Below, in pieces: positions 8,964 to 17,525 of a DNA stretch of 64,000 nt. A program made the translations under genes and the position numbers. The DNA is taken from the NCBI RefSeq assembly GCF_017355915.2, contig NZ_JAFEUV020000002.1:62001-126000 (forward strand). The letters are read 5' to 3'. The DNA comes from Telluribacter roseus (GTDB taxonomy: Bacteria; Bacteroidota; Bacteroidia; Cytophagales; Spirosomataceae). Under the pieces are notes generated by a model. It did no database searches. It had not been told where the DNA came from and worked only from the letters and a program-made list of their open reading frames with translations. Position 1 is the stretch's first letter. Each line of letters begins with the position of its first letter.

Positions 8964-9356
8964 ATGAAACAAGCTTTGAAAATAGTATCCTTCGGCCTGA
9001 TGGCACTTATGGTAGCCTGTACCTCGGCACCTGAGAAGCTGGGTCAGCTGGATCTGGTTAAGTGGCGACAGGATAGGGGAGGATGCAAAGGAGATCGTGC
9101 TACGCAGGTAGATAACTTCAAGGCGGAGCAGAAAGTACTCATTGGTAAGTTTGCCAATGAAGTAGGTGAGCTACTGGGGCGCCCCGATATTCATCAGCTT
9201 GGAGGTCGTAATCAAAAGGTGTACGTATACTTCCTGGAGAAAGGTACCCACTGTGAGGACATAACAAAGAAATCCTATTCTCCCAAAGCAATCCTGCGCT
9301 TCAATGCTGTAGGCCTGCTTACCGAGATTACCTACCAGAGTCAGCCTCTGGAGTAG
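8964..9356 (+). CDS. Small lipoprotein of unknown function
   Basis: 130 residues with a lipoprotein signal peptide (lipobox ending MVACTS). The mature part contains a VGELLGRPD turn and ends in an LRFNAVGLLTEITY strand pattern, faintly like BamE/SmpA-type domains, but this is only a resemblance. A GTG directly before the ATG is an alternative start. Last gene of the cysS run, 14 bases after the M28 gene, and convergent with nadD. Confidence 0.6.
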   Translation: MKQALKIVSFGLMALMVACTSAPEKLGQLDLVKWRQDRGGCKGDRATQVDNFKAEQKVLIGKFANEVGELLGRPDIHQLGGRNQKVYVYFLEKGTHCEDITKKSYSPKAILRFNAVGLLTEITYQSQPLE

Positions 9357-9367
9357 CTCTTTAGGCC

Positions 9368-9940
9368 TTATACGTAAAACTTCTTTCGGGTTATCATTTC
9401 CTCTACTACATCAGGTACCATGTAGCGTATAGAGTGGCCCTGTCGGATAGAATCCCGAATGTACGTAGCTGAGATGTCCAGCAGAGGAGCCGGAACAAAA
9501 CGCACCGCCGGATGATTAGCAAAGGCATGTGGAGCTGCTTGCGGTCGTGGATATACGTACAGCCCTACATACTCCAGTATTTTATCGTGGTTTTTCCAGT
9601 TAGGAAACTGAGCCAGGTTATCTTCCCCCATAATAAGGCGGAAGGTATGCTGGGGGTATTTTTCGAGCAGGCGCACCAGCGTGTCAATGGTATAGCTGGG
9701 GCGCGGCATATGGAATTCGGCGTCGGTTGCTTTCAAAAGAGCATTGTCCGAAATAGCCCGCTCAACCATATCAAGGCGGTCAAATTCGTGCAGGAGGCTC
9801 TTATTCTTCTTAAAAGGATTCTGTGGGCTTACTACAAACCATACCTGATCCAGGTCGGTGGCCGTAGCCATGGTATTGGCTATAATCAGGTGCCCTACGT
9901 GGATAGGGTTAAAAGACCCAAAGAATAAGCCTATTTTCAT
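9368..9940 (-). CDS. nadD: Nicotinate-nucleotide adenylyltransferase
   Basis: Transfers AMP to nicotinate mononucleotide in NAD synthesis. The 190-residue protein has the nucleotidyltransferase motif GSFNPIHVGH at residues 8-17 and the late ISSTxIR-type motif as SATYIRDSI. Overlaps the 3' end of gmk by 4 bases, so the two are translationally coupled. nadC of the same pathway is at 38.7 kb. Confidence 0.93.
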   Translation of the reverse strand: MKIGLFFGSFNPIHVGHLIIANTMATATDLDQVWFVVSPQNPFKKNKSLLHEFDRLDMVERAISDNALLKATDAEFHMPRPSYTIDTLVRLLEKYPQHTFRLIMGEDNLAQFPNWKNHDKILEYVGLYVYPRPQAAPHAFANHPAVRFVPAPLLDISATYIRDSIRQGHSIRYMVPDVVEEMITRKKFYV

Positions 9941-10524
9941 GATAAGGCTCCGCCCGTAGGGGCTATAAAGTCTTCTACTATATTTTCTGCCTTCCGAAGC
10001 GCTTCTTCCAGGTCATCGTTGACAAGTACCTGGTCAAATTCATGCTCAAAGCTTTGTTCATACCGGACCTTGGCCAGGCGTGTAGCCATAGTTTGCTCCG
10101 TTTCGGTACCACGGCTGTTGAGGCGTCGCCGGATCTCATCCTCTGAGCTTACTTTAACAAATACGGCCAGTGCCTGGTCTCCGTAGGCTTCCTTGAGCTT
10201 TAGACCACCTTTTACATCCACATCAAACAGGACATGCTTGCCCTCGCTCCACAGGCGCTCTATTTCGGACTTAAGCGTACCGTAGTAGTTGCCGGCATAT
10301 ACCTCCTCCCATTCTGCAAAGTCGTTGTCTGCAATATGCTTTCTGAACTCCTGCGGAGTAAGGAAGTAATAGTCCCGCCCGTGTACTTCGTAATCACGGC
10401 GAGGCCGGGTACAGGCAGATACAGAAAAAGCGAGTTTTGAAGAGTACTTAGCCAGAAGGTGCCTGACTATTGTCGTTTTACCTGAACCAGAAGGTGCAGA
10501 AAATATGATAAGCTTTCCTTCCAC
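9937..10524 (-). CDS. gmk: Guanylate kinase
   Basis: Phosphorylates GMP to GDP; cytoplasmic, 195 residues. P-loop SAPSGSGKTT lies at residues 9-18, followed by the GMP-binding TRPRR and GRDYYF region. The start is GTG: an in-frame TGA lies two codons upstream, so no earlier start is possible. The anti-sigma-like gene ends 9 bases upstream, and nadD overlaps the end, so these genes probably form one transcript with the sigma factor. Confidence 0.95.
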   Translation of the reverse strand: MEGKLIIFSAPSGSGKTTIVRHLLAKYSSKLAFSVSACTRPRRDYEVHGRDYYFLTPQEFRKHIADNDFAEWEEVYAGNYYGTLKSEIERLWSEGKHVLFDVDVKGGLKLKEAYGDQALAVFVKVSSEDEIRRRLNSRGTETEQTMATRLAKVRYEQSFEHEFDQVLVNDDLEEALRKAENIVEDFIAPTGGALS

Positions 10525-10533
10525 CTTTATTCA

Positions 10534-10824
10534 TTAACTGTTTACTTTAGCCTTAATTACGGCTAGCAGGTCATCTGGGCAAGGCTTACGTAGTACTTTG
10601 TTATGTAAGGCTTCCTTAATACATTTCTCTAGGTGATAAGACTGGATGCATGGCATGCACTTGTCCATATTTAACCTGAAATGTTCTTTCTCGCTTTCGG
10701 TTGCTTCGCCATCAAGAATAGCTTGAATCTTCTTAATACATTCAGCATGATGCTCACAATGTTGCTTCATTGGCTGTTCTTGCTTTTCTCCCTCAGCAGA
10801 AGGCCTGTTAGATGGTGCATTCAT
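10534..10824 (-). CDS. Putative zinc-binding anti-sigma factor
   Basis: A 96-residue soluble, Cys/His-rich protein directly downstream of an ECF sigma gene, the usual position for an anti-sigma factor. The order Cys, Asp-Gly-Glu acidic turn, then CMPC followed by a helix resembles the ZAS domain of RsrA-type anti-sigma factors. The conserved His of H-x3-C-x2-C is replaced by Asn here (LNMDKCMPC); a His seven residues before the first Cys might substitute. There is no membrane segment, so it would be a cytoplasmic regulator. Start is ATG at 10824; a GTG one codon earlier is possible. Confidence 0.6.
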   Translation of the reverse strand: MNAPSNRPSAEGEKQEQPMKQHCEHHAECIKKIQAILDGEATESEKEHFRLNMDKCMPCIQSYHLEKCIKEALHNKVLRKPCPDDLLAVIKAKVNS

Positions 10825-10908
10825 CACAAAATCGTTCTCGTGAAATTAGTTATAAGTGGTATGGTTGTACCCTGATAACCACAGTGGTCCATGAAAAAGT
10901 TTCATGAG

Positions 10909-11496
10909 TTAAGCGTCATAACCCATTGAACTCGCATAATTTTTTAATTTTTCCTTCAAAAGGTTACGAGCCCGGTGCAGACGCGACCGTACTGTACCTA
11001 TAGGGATGTCAAGTATCTTGGCCATCTCTTCATACGTGAAGCCTTCGATATCGCAAAGTATAATGACCGTACGGAAATCTACCGGTAAAGCATTAAGAGC
11101 CGTGGCTACCTCATCACCTATCAGATCCTGCACGGCATCGGCCCGCAAATCGACGGTATAGTTGGTATCAGCCGCTTCTTCGGAGTTATAGGTAGTCTCC
11201 ACCTCCTGGTAATCTACCTTGGATGGCTCCTTGCTCTTCTTACGGTAATCGTTGATAAAGCTATTTTTCAGGATTCGAAACAACCAGGCCTTAGCGTTGG
11301 TACCCTGCTCAAACGAAGAGATAAACCGAAATGCCTTTAAGTAGGTATCCTGCACCAGGTCATTGGCATCGTCCTCATCGGTTGTAAGGCGAAAGGCGAA
11401 GTTGTACATTGAATCTATATGTGGCATGAACTCGCGATTGAATATCTCATATCGCTGATCGTCCGTGTATCCTTCTTTTATGATTGCTTCTGACAT
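10909..11496 (-). CDS. ECF-family RNA polymerase sigma factor
   Basis: Sigma-70 family factor of the extracytoplasmic type. Region 2 is visible as DLVQDTYLKAFRFISSF and AWLFRILKNSFINDYR, region 4 as TYEEMAKILDIPIGTVRSRL. It would redirect RNA polymerase and is probably restrained by the adjacent anti-sigma-like protein. The frame extends upstream to 11577, but the extra residues look non-coding and a promoter-like box (TAAAATTTG, 11526-11534) lies inside; ATG at 11496 is therefore preferred, with 11508 as alternative. Confidence 0.88.
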   Translation of the reverse strand: MSEAIIKEGYTDDQRYEIFNREFMPHIDSMYNFAFRLTTDEDDANDLVQDTYLKAFRFISSFEQGTNAKAWLFRILKNSFINDYRKKSKEPSKVDYQEVETTYNSEEAADTNYTVDLRADAVQDLIGDEVATALNALPVDFRTVIILCDIEGFTYEEMAKILDIPIGTVRSRLHRARNLLKEKLKNYASSMGYDA

Positions 11497-11525
11497 AACA
11501 ACTGACATAGGTATGCTGACTACTA

Positions 11526-11556
11526 CAAATTTTAGCACAGTCCCAGACACCGACAA
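11526..11556 (-). promoter_or_regulatory. Candidate promoter of the sigma-factor gene
   Basis: On the minus strand a TTG is followed after 19 bases by TAAAATTTG (11526-11534), near the Bacteroidota -7 consensus. It fits a transcript starting about 20 bases before ATG 11496. Confidence 0.4.
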
Positions 11557-11732
11557 GTAGTACTTGATGAACGGCATCTGGATAAAATCAGTAGTGATTT
11601 ATCATAAGACTGTATCTGGAGGGTTTTTATGAACAAACCAATTACTAACTAAATGGTTTGTGGTATGTACGAATACTTATTCTGATAACTAGCTAAAATT
11701 TCGCTCCAGTATGCAGGCATACGGTCAATTTG

Positions 11733-12251
11733 TCAGGCAAGAGTCTTTTGACGGCGGGAAAATAGCTGAATAAGCAGAATAACTAAAGTGGTAAAGAGGC
11801 TACTGGCGATTATTCGTAACAAAGTGTAGAGTACCATGCCGAAGTGGCTCATTTCGATAAAAAACAAAGCACTGTGGTGAATAAGAACCAGCAGGAAGAT
11901 ATAAGAGATGTAAGAGCCTACTCCTAACGACTGGATGCTGATGTCGGTGCGTTCGGTACCTTTTGATTCAAACATCAGCTTGATCAGTAAGGGGCGCAGG
12001 TACACGGCCAGCAGCGTAGCCGCTGCGTGCAGTCCCAGAGTATTGTAAAAAACATCGACGATAATACCGGTGGCAAAGCCCAATAGCAGCAGTAGGGTAC
12101 GGTTGGCTTCGGTAGGAAGCAGGATAACTCCGGCTATGTACACAAAGCAAAACGCATAATCAAAAAGCACCAGATTGCGCATGACCAGTATCTGCAGGGC
12201 CATGTACAGCAAAAACCATAAAGTATATTGAATTATTTCGCGTAAGCTCAT
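11733..12251 (-). CDS. mreD: Rod shape-determining protein MreD
   Basis: Integral membrane member of the elongasome, 172 residues with about five hydrophobic segments. Sequence is weakly conserved in this family, but length, hydrophobicity and position support the call: its start overlaps the end of mreC by 4 bases, and mreB lies before mreC. Confidence 0.9.
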   Translation of the reverse strand: MSLREIIQYTLWFLLYMALQILVMRNLVLFDYAFCFVYIAGVILLPTEANRTLLLLLGFATGIIVDVFYNTLGLHAAATLLAVYLRPLLIKLMFESKGTERTDISIQSLGVGSYISYIFLLVLIHHSALFFIEMSHFGMVLYTLLRIIASSLFTTLVILLIQLFSRRQKTLA

Positions 12252-13090
12252 CGGCGCTCGTCTTCTATGCGTTTTTGAAGAATGTCCTGCTCGGGGCGCA
12301 GGCGGTTCTGTACCACGTATACATACGATAGATTCCGGAAGTCGGTGGACAGCTGCAGGTCAATATCAAAGAAAGTCTGGTCCTGGCGGACTCTCAAATC
12401 CTGGACCTTTCCTACCATTATACCCGGAGGAAATACCGAGTTGAAGTTGGATGTAACGGCGGTGTCGCCCTTCTGTACCGGCCGGTAGCGCGATATATCG
12501 TGCAGTTCAATGATCTCCGGATTCTGACCGCTCCATTTGGCAGTACCTATCTCATTGCTACGGATCAGGCGAGTCGACACCATGAACTGCGAGTGAAGGA
12601 TAGACGTAACTACCGAGTAGTGCTCCGAGCAGAAACGTACCTTCCCTACTACACCCGTAGCTGAAATAACTCCCATTCCGGGACGTATCCCCTCGGCAGT
12701 ACCCTTGTCGATGGTGATGTAGTTGTTGGCCCGGCTGGTTTCGTTATTGACTACCTTGGCCACTCTGAATGTAAAGCGGCTGGCAAAGACGGAGTCAGGC
12801 TGGTACCCGGCAGGGGCATCGGAAGATCGCTGTTGCTGCAACTGAGCTACCAGGGCGTTAAGGCGAACGTTTTCCTCGGCCAAATGCGTATTTACATCCT
12901 TCAGATTGGCAAAGTCGCGAACCGAATTGGATAGCGTAAGTACCTGGGCTACGTAGTAGTTGGATGTATTAAAGTACGTAGCTCCCCAATACGAGTTATT
13001 CTGGACGATCAGCCAAAAGCTGAATACTTCCAGTAACACGAATAGTATAAAATTCCGGTTCCGGGAGAGGAACTCAACAAGTTGAAACAT
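12248..13090 (-). CDS. mreC: Rod shape-determining protein MreC
   Basis: Bitopic scaffold of the cell-elongation complex: short cytoplasmic N-terminus, one membrane segment (about residues 13-30), a coiled-coil stretch (about 60-90) and periplasmic beta-barrel domains containing the family pattern VGKVRFCSEHYSVV. 280 residues, normal. A perfect hairpin lies between mreB and mreC, suggesting separate regulation or processing of the two parts of the operon. Confidence 0.93.
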   Translation of the reverse strand: MFQLVEFLSRNRNFILFVLLEVFSFWLIVQNNSYWGATYFNTSNYYVAQVLTLSNSVRDFANLKDVNTHLAEENVRLNALVAQLQQQRSSDAPAGYQPDSVFASRFTFRVAKVVNNETSRANNYITIDKGTAEGIRPGMGVISATGVVGKVRFCSEHYSVVTSILHSQFMVSTRLIRSNEIGTAKWSGQNPEIIELHDISRYRPVQKGDTAVTSNFNSVFPPGIMVGKVQDLRVRQDQTFFDIDLQLSTDFRNLSYVYVVQNRLRPEQDILQKRIEDERR

Positions 13091-13114
13091 GGGCGAAAGG
13101 AGCTCACAAGAAGC

Positions 13115-13147
13115 AGCAACCCAGATAGCGGTACTATCTGGGTTGCT
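13115..13147 (-). other. mreB-mreC intercistronic hairpin
   Basis: A perfect 14-base-pair stem (13115-13128 with 13134-13147) closes a 5-base loop between the mreB stop and the mreC start. No T run follows in the direction of transcription, so it is not a standard terminator; an mRNA-processing, stabilising or attenuation role is likelier (inference). Confidence 0.7.
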
Positions 13148-13162
13148 GTGAACAATCCGTTA

Positions 13163-14188
13163 CTAGGTAATCAATACAGGCTTGTACAGTTCAAGGTTTT
13201 TCAGGACCTCACCAGTACCGCGTACTACTGCCTTCAGGGGCTCTTCGGCCACGTGGATAGGCAGCTTGGTCTTGGCAGCCAGACGCTTGTCCAGACCGTG
13301 TATCATGGCGCCCCCACCCGTCAGGTGAATACCATTCTTATAAATATCAGCAGATAACTCCGGAGGTGATATCTCCAGCGCTTTCATAACAGCCTCCTCG
13401 ATCTTGGAAATAGACTTATCCAGGGCGTAGGCAATCTCGCTGTATGTTACTTTGATTTCTTTGGGAATACCTGTCATCAGGTCACGGCCCCGGATTTCGT
13501 AATCATCTGGTGGTGACTCAAGCTCAGGCAGTGATGAGCCGATGGCTATCTTGATCATTTCGGCTGAGCGTTCTCCAATCAGCAAGTTGTGCTCGCGGCG
13601 CATGTAGTCAACAATATCACGCGTAAACACGTCACCAGCGATGCGTACCGACTGCTCACAAACAATACCTGAGAGCGCAATCACGGCAATTTCGGTAGTA
13701 CCTCCACCAATGTCAACAATCATCACCCCGTTGGGCTGGGTAATGTCGATACCGATACCGATCGCCGCTGCGATAGGCTCGTGTACCATGTATACTTCCT
13801 TGGCCCCGGCGTGCTCGGCTGAGTCCTTAACGGCCCGCTTTTCTACTTCCGTAATGCCTGAAGGAATACAGATTACCATCCGGTGTGAAGCTGAGAAGAA
13901 CCGGTTGCCTGAATCGATCATTTTGATCATCCCCCGGATCATCATTTCAGCAGCTGTAAAGTCGGCAATTACGCCGTCTTTGAGCGGACGAATGGTTTTT
14001 ATATTTTCATTGGTCTTTTCGTGCATTTGCATCGCCGTGTGGCCAATCGCCAATACCTTTCCACTTGTCTTGTCAATTGCGATGATGGAGGGTTCATCTA
14101 CCACCACGGTGTCTTTGTGAATAATCAGGGTGTTGGCAGTACCCAGATCAATGGCGATATCGCTGGTCAAAAAATCAAACAATCCCAT
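13163..14188 (-). CDS. mreB: Rod shape-determining protein MreB (bacterial actin)
   Basis: ATP-binding actin homologue that forms membrane-bound filaments guiding lateral wall synthesis. 341 residues; the phosphate-1 motif IDLGTANTLI and phosphate-2 motif VDIGGGTTEIAVI are intact, and the C-terminus carries TGGGAMIHGLD. First gene of the mreBCD operon, behind a good promoter. Confidence 0.97.
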   Translation of the reverse strand: MGLFDFLTSDIAIDLGTANTLIIHKDTVVVDEPSIIAIDKTSGKVLAIGHTAMQMHEKTNENIKTIRPLKDGVIADFTAAEMMIRGMIKMIDSGNRFFSASHRMVICIPSGITEVEKRAVKDSAEHAGAKEVYMVHEPIAAAIGIGIDITQPNGVMIVDIGGGTTEIAVIALSGIVCEQSVRIAGDVFTRDIVDYMRREHNLLIGERSAEMIKIAIGSSLPELESPPDDYEIRGRDLMTGIPKEIKVTYSEIAYALDKSISKIEEAVMKALEISPPELSADIYKNGIHLTGGGAMIHGLDKRLAAKTKLPIHVAEEPLKAVVRGTGEVLKNLELYKPVLIT

Positions 14189-14231
14189 GTTTACGCTTAT
14201 AAAAAATACACTTGCTTGGATTTCAGGATTG

Positions 14232-14261
14232 CAAAATTAAAGATTATTAACCACAAACAAA
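14232..14261 (-). promoter_or_regulatory. Promoter of mreBCD
   Basis: On the minus strand TTTG (14258-14261) is followed after 18 bases by TAATTTTG (14232-14239), an exact TAnnTTTG match, 43 bases ahead of the mreB start. Confidence 0.65.
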
Positions 14262-14351
14262 GGTATTTCAATAATTTCCATAAAGGGATGTAAATCAGGT
14301 GCTATCGGATAGAGTAAAAGGGAGTATGCACCAGATTTTCCAAATACTATT

Positions 14352-14359
14352 TACCTTTG
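14352..14359 (+). promoter_or_regulatory. -7 box ahead of GH3 gene 1
   Basis: TACCTTTG is an exact TAnnTTTG match ending only 7 bases before the ATG at 14367. If used, the mRNA would have almost no 5' leader. No clear -33 box is visible. Confidence 0.5.
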
Positions 14360-14366
14360 CCCAACT

Positions 14367-15866
14367 ATGGGAATAAGATCACTTTTAAGCCGACCACTGG
14401 CTCAGTATATAGTACAGCAACAACAGGAATGGATTGCCCGGAGTATAGAGGTACAGGACCAATGGCGCCGGACGCTGGTACAGAAGGCCGCTAACACGCG
14501 TTTTGGGAGGGATCACTTCTTCCGGGACATCCACAGCTACGAAGATTATAAGCAGGCCGTACCGGTACGGGATTATGAAGATCTGAAGCCGTACATCGAG
14601 TACATCCTGGCGGGAGAGTCGGATATACTATGGCCGGATAAGCCTCTGTACTTTGCCAAAACCTCAGGTACTACCTCGGGTACCAAGTACATTCCTATCT
14701 CGCACGATTCGATCTCTAACCATATCAATTCAGCCCGTAATGCACTGCTGAATTACATTAACGAAACGGGCAAATCGGAGTTCCTGGACAAAAAGCTGAT
14801 CTTCCTGTCGGGGAGTCCGGTGCTAGACAAGAAGGCGGGTATCCATACCGGCCGGTTGTCGGGTATTTCCAATCATCATGTACCGGGCTACCTGCGTACC
14901 AACCAGATGCCCAGCTACGAAACCAACTGCATCGAAGACTGGGAGACCAAGCTGGATCGGATCATCGACGAGACCATCGACCAGCCCATGTCGCTCATCT
15001 CGGGTATACCGCCCTGGGTACAGATGTACTTCGACCGCATCATGGCCCGCACCGGCAAAAAGATCAAGGACGTATTCCCGGACTTCTCGTTGTTTGTGTA
15101 TGGTGGAGTAAACTTTGAGCCTTACCGGGCCAAGTTGTTTGACTCCATCGGCAAGCCTATCGACTCCATCGAACTGTATCCGGCCTCGGAAGGCTTCCTG
15201 GCGTATCAGGACTCCCAGCACGAGGAAGGAATGCTGCTGCTGCTGAACACGGGTATTTTCTTTGAGTTTATTCCTGCCGAAAATTATTTCGACGAAAACC
15301 CGAAGCGGCTATCCATTGGTGAAGTAGAAGTCGGCAAGAACTACGCCGTAGTGATCAATAGCAATGCTGGTCTGTGGGGGTACTCGATCGGAGATACCGT
15401 TAAATTCGTATCTACCAATCCGTACCGGGTGATCGTGTCGGGGCGGATCAAGCATTTTATATCGGCCTTTGGCGAACACGTCATTGGCGAAGAGGTGGAG
15501 AAAGCCCTGCGCTATGCCATGGAACGCCATCCCGGAACCGAAGTAGTGGAATTTACCGTGGCTCCAATGGTAACGCCCCCCGAAGGCGGGCTTCCCTACC
15601 ACGAGTGGCTTATCGAGTTTGCGACACCTCCTCAGGACCCTGAGGCCTTTGCCAATGACCTGGACCGAAGGTTGATGGAGCTGAACGTGTACTACGACGA
15701 CCTGATCTCGGGCAATATTCTGCGACGGCTGGTGATTACGCCGCTGCCTAAGAACGCCTTTATTGATCATATGCGCTCGCAGGGAAAACTGGGTGGACAG
15801 AACAAAGTACCTCGTCTCTCCAATGATCGTAAGATTGCGGATAGCCTGCGATCGCTACTAAAATAA
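14367..15866 (+). CDS. GH3-family acyl-adenylate/amide synthetase-like protein 1
   Basis: Bacterial member of the GH3 family (named from plant auxin-responsive genes), whose characterised plant members adenylate carboxylic acids and join them to amino acids. 499 residues; the ATP-binding block AKTSGTTSGTKYIPIS near residue 95 and SIGDTVKF further on are family motifs, and the C-terminus has LGGQNKVPRLSNDR. Bacterial substrates are unknown. A paralogue lies at 24646-26163. A -7 box nearly abuts the start codon. dxr follows 42 bases later and may be co-transcribed. Confidence 0.87.
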   Translation: MGIRSLLSRPLAQYIVQQQQEWIARSIEVQDQWRRTLVQKAANTRFGRDHFFRDIHSYEDYKQAVPVRDYEDLKPYIEYILAGESDILWPDKPLYFAKTSGTTSGTKYIPISHDSISNHINSARNALLNYINETGKSEFLDKKLIFLSGSPVLDKKAGIHTGRLSGISNHHVPGYLRTNQMPSYETNCIEDWETKLDRIIDETIDQPMSLISGIPPWVQMYFDRIMARTGKKIKDVFPDFSLFVYGGVNFEPYRAKLFDSIGKPIDSIELYPASEGFLAYQDSQHEEGMLLLLNTGIFFEFIPAENYFDENPKRLSIGEVEVGKNYAVVINSNAGLWGYSIGDTVKFVSTNPYRVIVSGRIKHFISAFGEHVIGEEVEKALRYAMERHPGTEVVEFTVAPMVTPPEGGLPYHEWLIEFATPPQDPEAFANDLDRRLMELNVYYDDLISGNILRRLVITPLPKNAFIDHMRSQGKLGGQNKVPRLSNDRKIADSLRSLLK

Positions 15867-15908
15867 AAAAGCTACCTCCAGGGGCGCAACAACAAGATAG
15901 CCAGACGA

Positions 15909-17081
15909 ATGACTCCCAAAAGAATAGCCTTGCTAGGCTCTACCGGCTCGATAGGTACTCAGGCACTGGAAGTAGTGGATGCCAATCCGGATGCTTTTTC
16001 AGTAGAGGTACTTACCGCGCAAAACAACGCCGATCTGTTGATTGAGCAGGCGGTACGTTTCCGCCCGCGTGAAGTGGTGATCTGTAATGAAGAGCTATAC
16101 CAGCAGGTGGCTTCGGCGCTTGCCCCGCTTGGTATTCAGGTACATGCCGGAGTGGATGCATTGGCATCAGTGGTAGAAGCCGATTATATTGATACAGTAC
16201 TAACCGCTCTGGTGGGTTATTCAGGCCTGCTACCTACCATTCAGGCCATCAAAGCGGGTAAGCACATAGCCCTGGCCAACAAAGAAACACTGGTAGTAGC
16301 CGGTGAGATGATCACGGGGCTGGCGCGTGAGCACCAGGTCAATATTTATCCTGTTGACTCGGAGCATTCGGCTATATTCCAGTGTCTGACGGGCGAGGAG
16401 CAGAATCCCATTGAGAAAATAATACTGACCGCGTCGGGAGGACCTTTCCGCGGCAAGACGCGTGATTTTCTGGCTACGGTAACCAAAGCTCAGGCCCTCA
16501 AGCACCCCAACTGGAGCATGGGTGCCAAGATTACCATTGACTCAGCTACACTGATGAATAAGGGGCTGGAAGTAATAGAGGCCAAGTGGCTGTTTGACCT
16601 GCGTCCCGATCAGATTGATGTAGTGGTACATCCGCAGAGTATCATCCACTCCATGGTGCAGTTTGAGGATGGCAGCATCAAAGCTCAGATGGGACTGCCC
16701 GACATGCGGCTTCCGATCCAGTACGCACTTAGCTACCCCGACCGCCTGAAGGCTGATTTCCCCCGATTTAGTTTTGCTAAGTACCCTTCGCTCACCTTTG
16801 AGCAGCCCGATATGGATACTTTCCGTAATCTGGGGCTGGCTTATGAGGCGCTGGAGCGGGGAGGTAATGCGGCCTGCGTTATCAATGCGGCCAATGAAGT
16901 AGCGGTAGCGGCCTTCCTGAACGATGAGATTGGCTTCCTGAACATATCAGCTATCATTGAGGCCTGCGCTGACAGAGTCTCATTTGTAGCTAAGCCGTCG
17001 TATGATGATTACGTACAGACGGACGAGGAGACCCGTCGGATAGCTACCGAACTGGTGCGGGAAAACTATGAATTCAATTGA
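15909..17081 (+). CDS. dxr: 1-deoxy-D-xylulose-5-phosphate reductoisomerase
   Basis: Second step of the MEP isoprenoid pathway: NADPH-dependent conversion of DXP to MEP. 390 residues. The NADPH-binding LLGSTGSIGTQ lies at residues 8-18; metal- and substrate-binding blocks NKETLV, PVDSEHSAIFQ and SATLMNKGLEVIEA are present. The next gene overlaps its end by 14 bases. In many bacteria rseP follows dxr; here an unrelated small membrane protein does. Confidence 0.97.
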   Translation: MTPKRIALLGSTGSIGTQALEVVDANPDAFSVEVLTAQNNADLLIEQAVRFRPREVVICNEELYQQVASALAPLGIQVHAGVDALASVVEADYIDTVLTALVGYSGLLPTIQAIKAGKHIALANKETLVVAGEMITGLAREHQVNIYPVDSEHSAIFQCLTGEEQNPIEKIILTASGGPFRGKTRDFLATVTKAQALKHPNWSMGAKITIDSATLMNKGLEVIEAKWLFDLRPDQIDVVVHPQSIIHSMVQFEDGSIKAQMGLPDMRLPIQYALSYPDRLKADFPRFSFAKYPSLTFEQPDMDTFRNLGLAYEALERGGNAACVINAANEVAVAAFLNDEIGFLNISAIIEACADRVSFVAKPSYDDYVQTDEETRRIATELVRENYEFN

Positions 17082-17520
17082 TTTGTTAAAGTACCTGCCA
17101 GTAGTACTGGCCAGTGCAGTTAAGTTTGTAGGTGGGCCGCTTACGGGCTTTGCGCTGAAGCTTCACTGGCTCGAAACTGCCCTCTGTACGGTAGTAGGAA
17201 TGATGCTGGGGGTTATGGTTGTAACTTATGTAGGCAAAGGGCTGCAGCTACTGCTAAAGCGCTGGAGTAAAAAGCCCAAGCGTCGGTTTACTTCTTTTAA
17301 CCGGATGGCCGTACGCACCTGGAAGCGCTTTGGAATCATTGGCATAGCCTTCATGACGCCCCTCCTGTTTACCCCCATTGGCGGAACTGCCATTGCAGTA
17401 GCTTTCAGGGTACCACGGCACAGCATATTTCTGTGGATGCTGATTAGTGGTACCGCCTGGTCGCTTATCTTTTCCTTTCTGATTTACCGTCTGACCTTTA
17501 TCCAGGAGTGGTTCAAGTAG
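17068..17520 (+). CDS. Small multi-pass membrane protein
   Basis: 150 residues with about four hydrophobic segments (near 8-25, 36-62, 88-108, 118-142) and a basic loop RWSKKPKRR between them. The motif FMTPLLFTPIGGTAIAVAF recalls COG2426-type small membrane proteins, but I cannot name a function. Its start overlaps the end of dxr by 14 bases, so it is translationally coupled to dxr. Convergent with the next gene, 5 bases away. Confidence 0.65.
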   Translation: MNSIDLLKYLPVVLASAVKFVGGPLTGFALKLHWLETALCTVVGMMLGVMVVTYVGKGLQLLLKRWSKKPKRRFTSFNRMAVRTWKRFGIIGIAFMTPLLFTPIGGTAIAVAFRVPRHSIFLWMLISGTAWSLIFSFLIYRLTFIQEWFK

Positions 17521-17525
17521 TTGGC

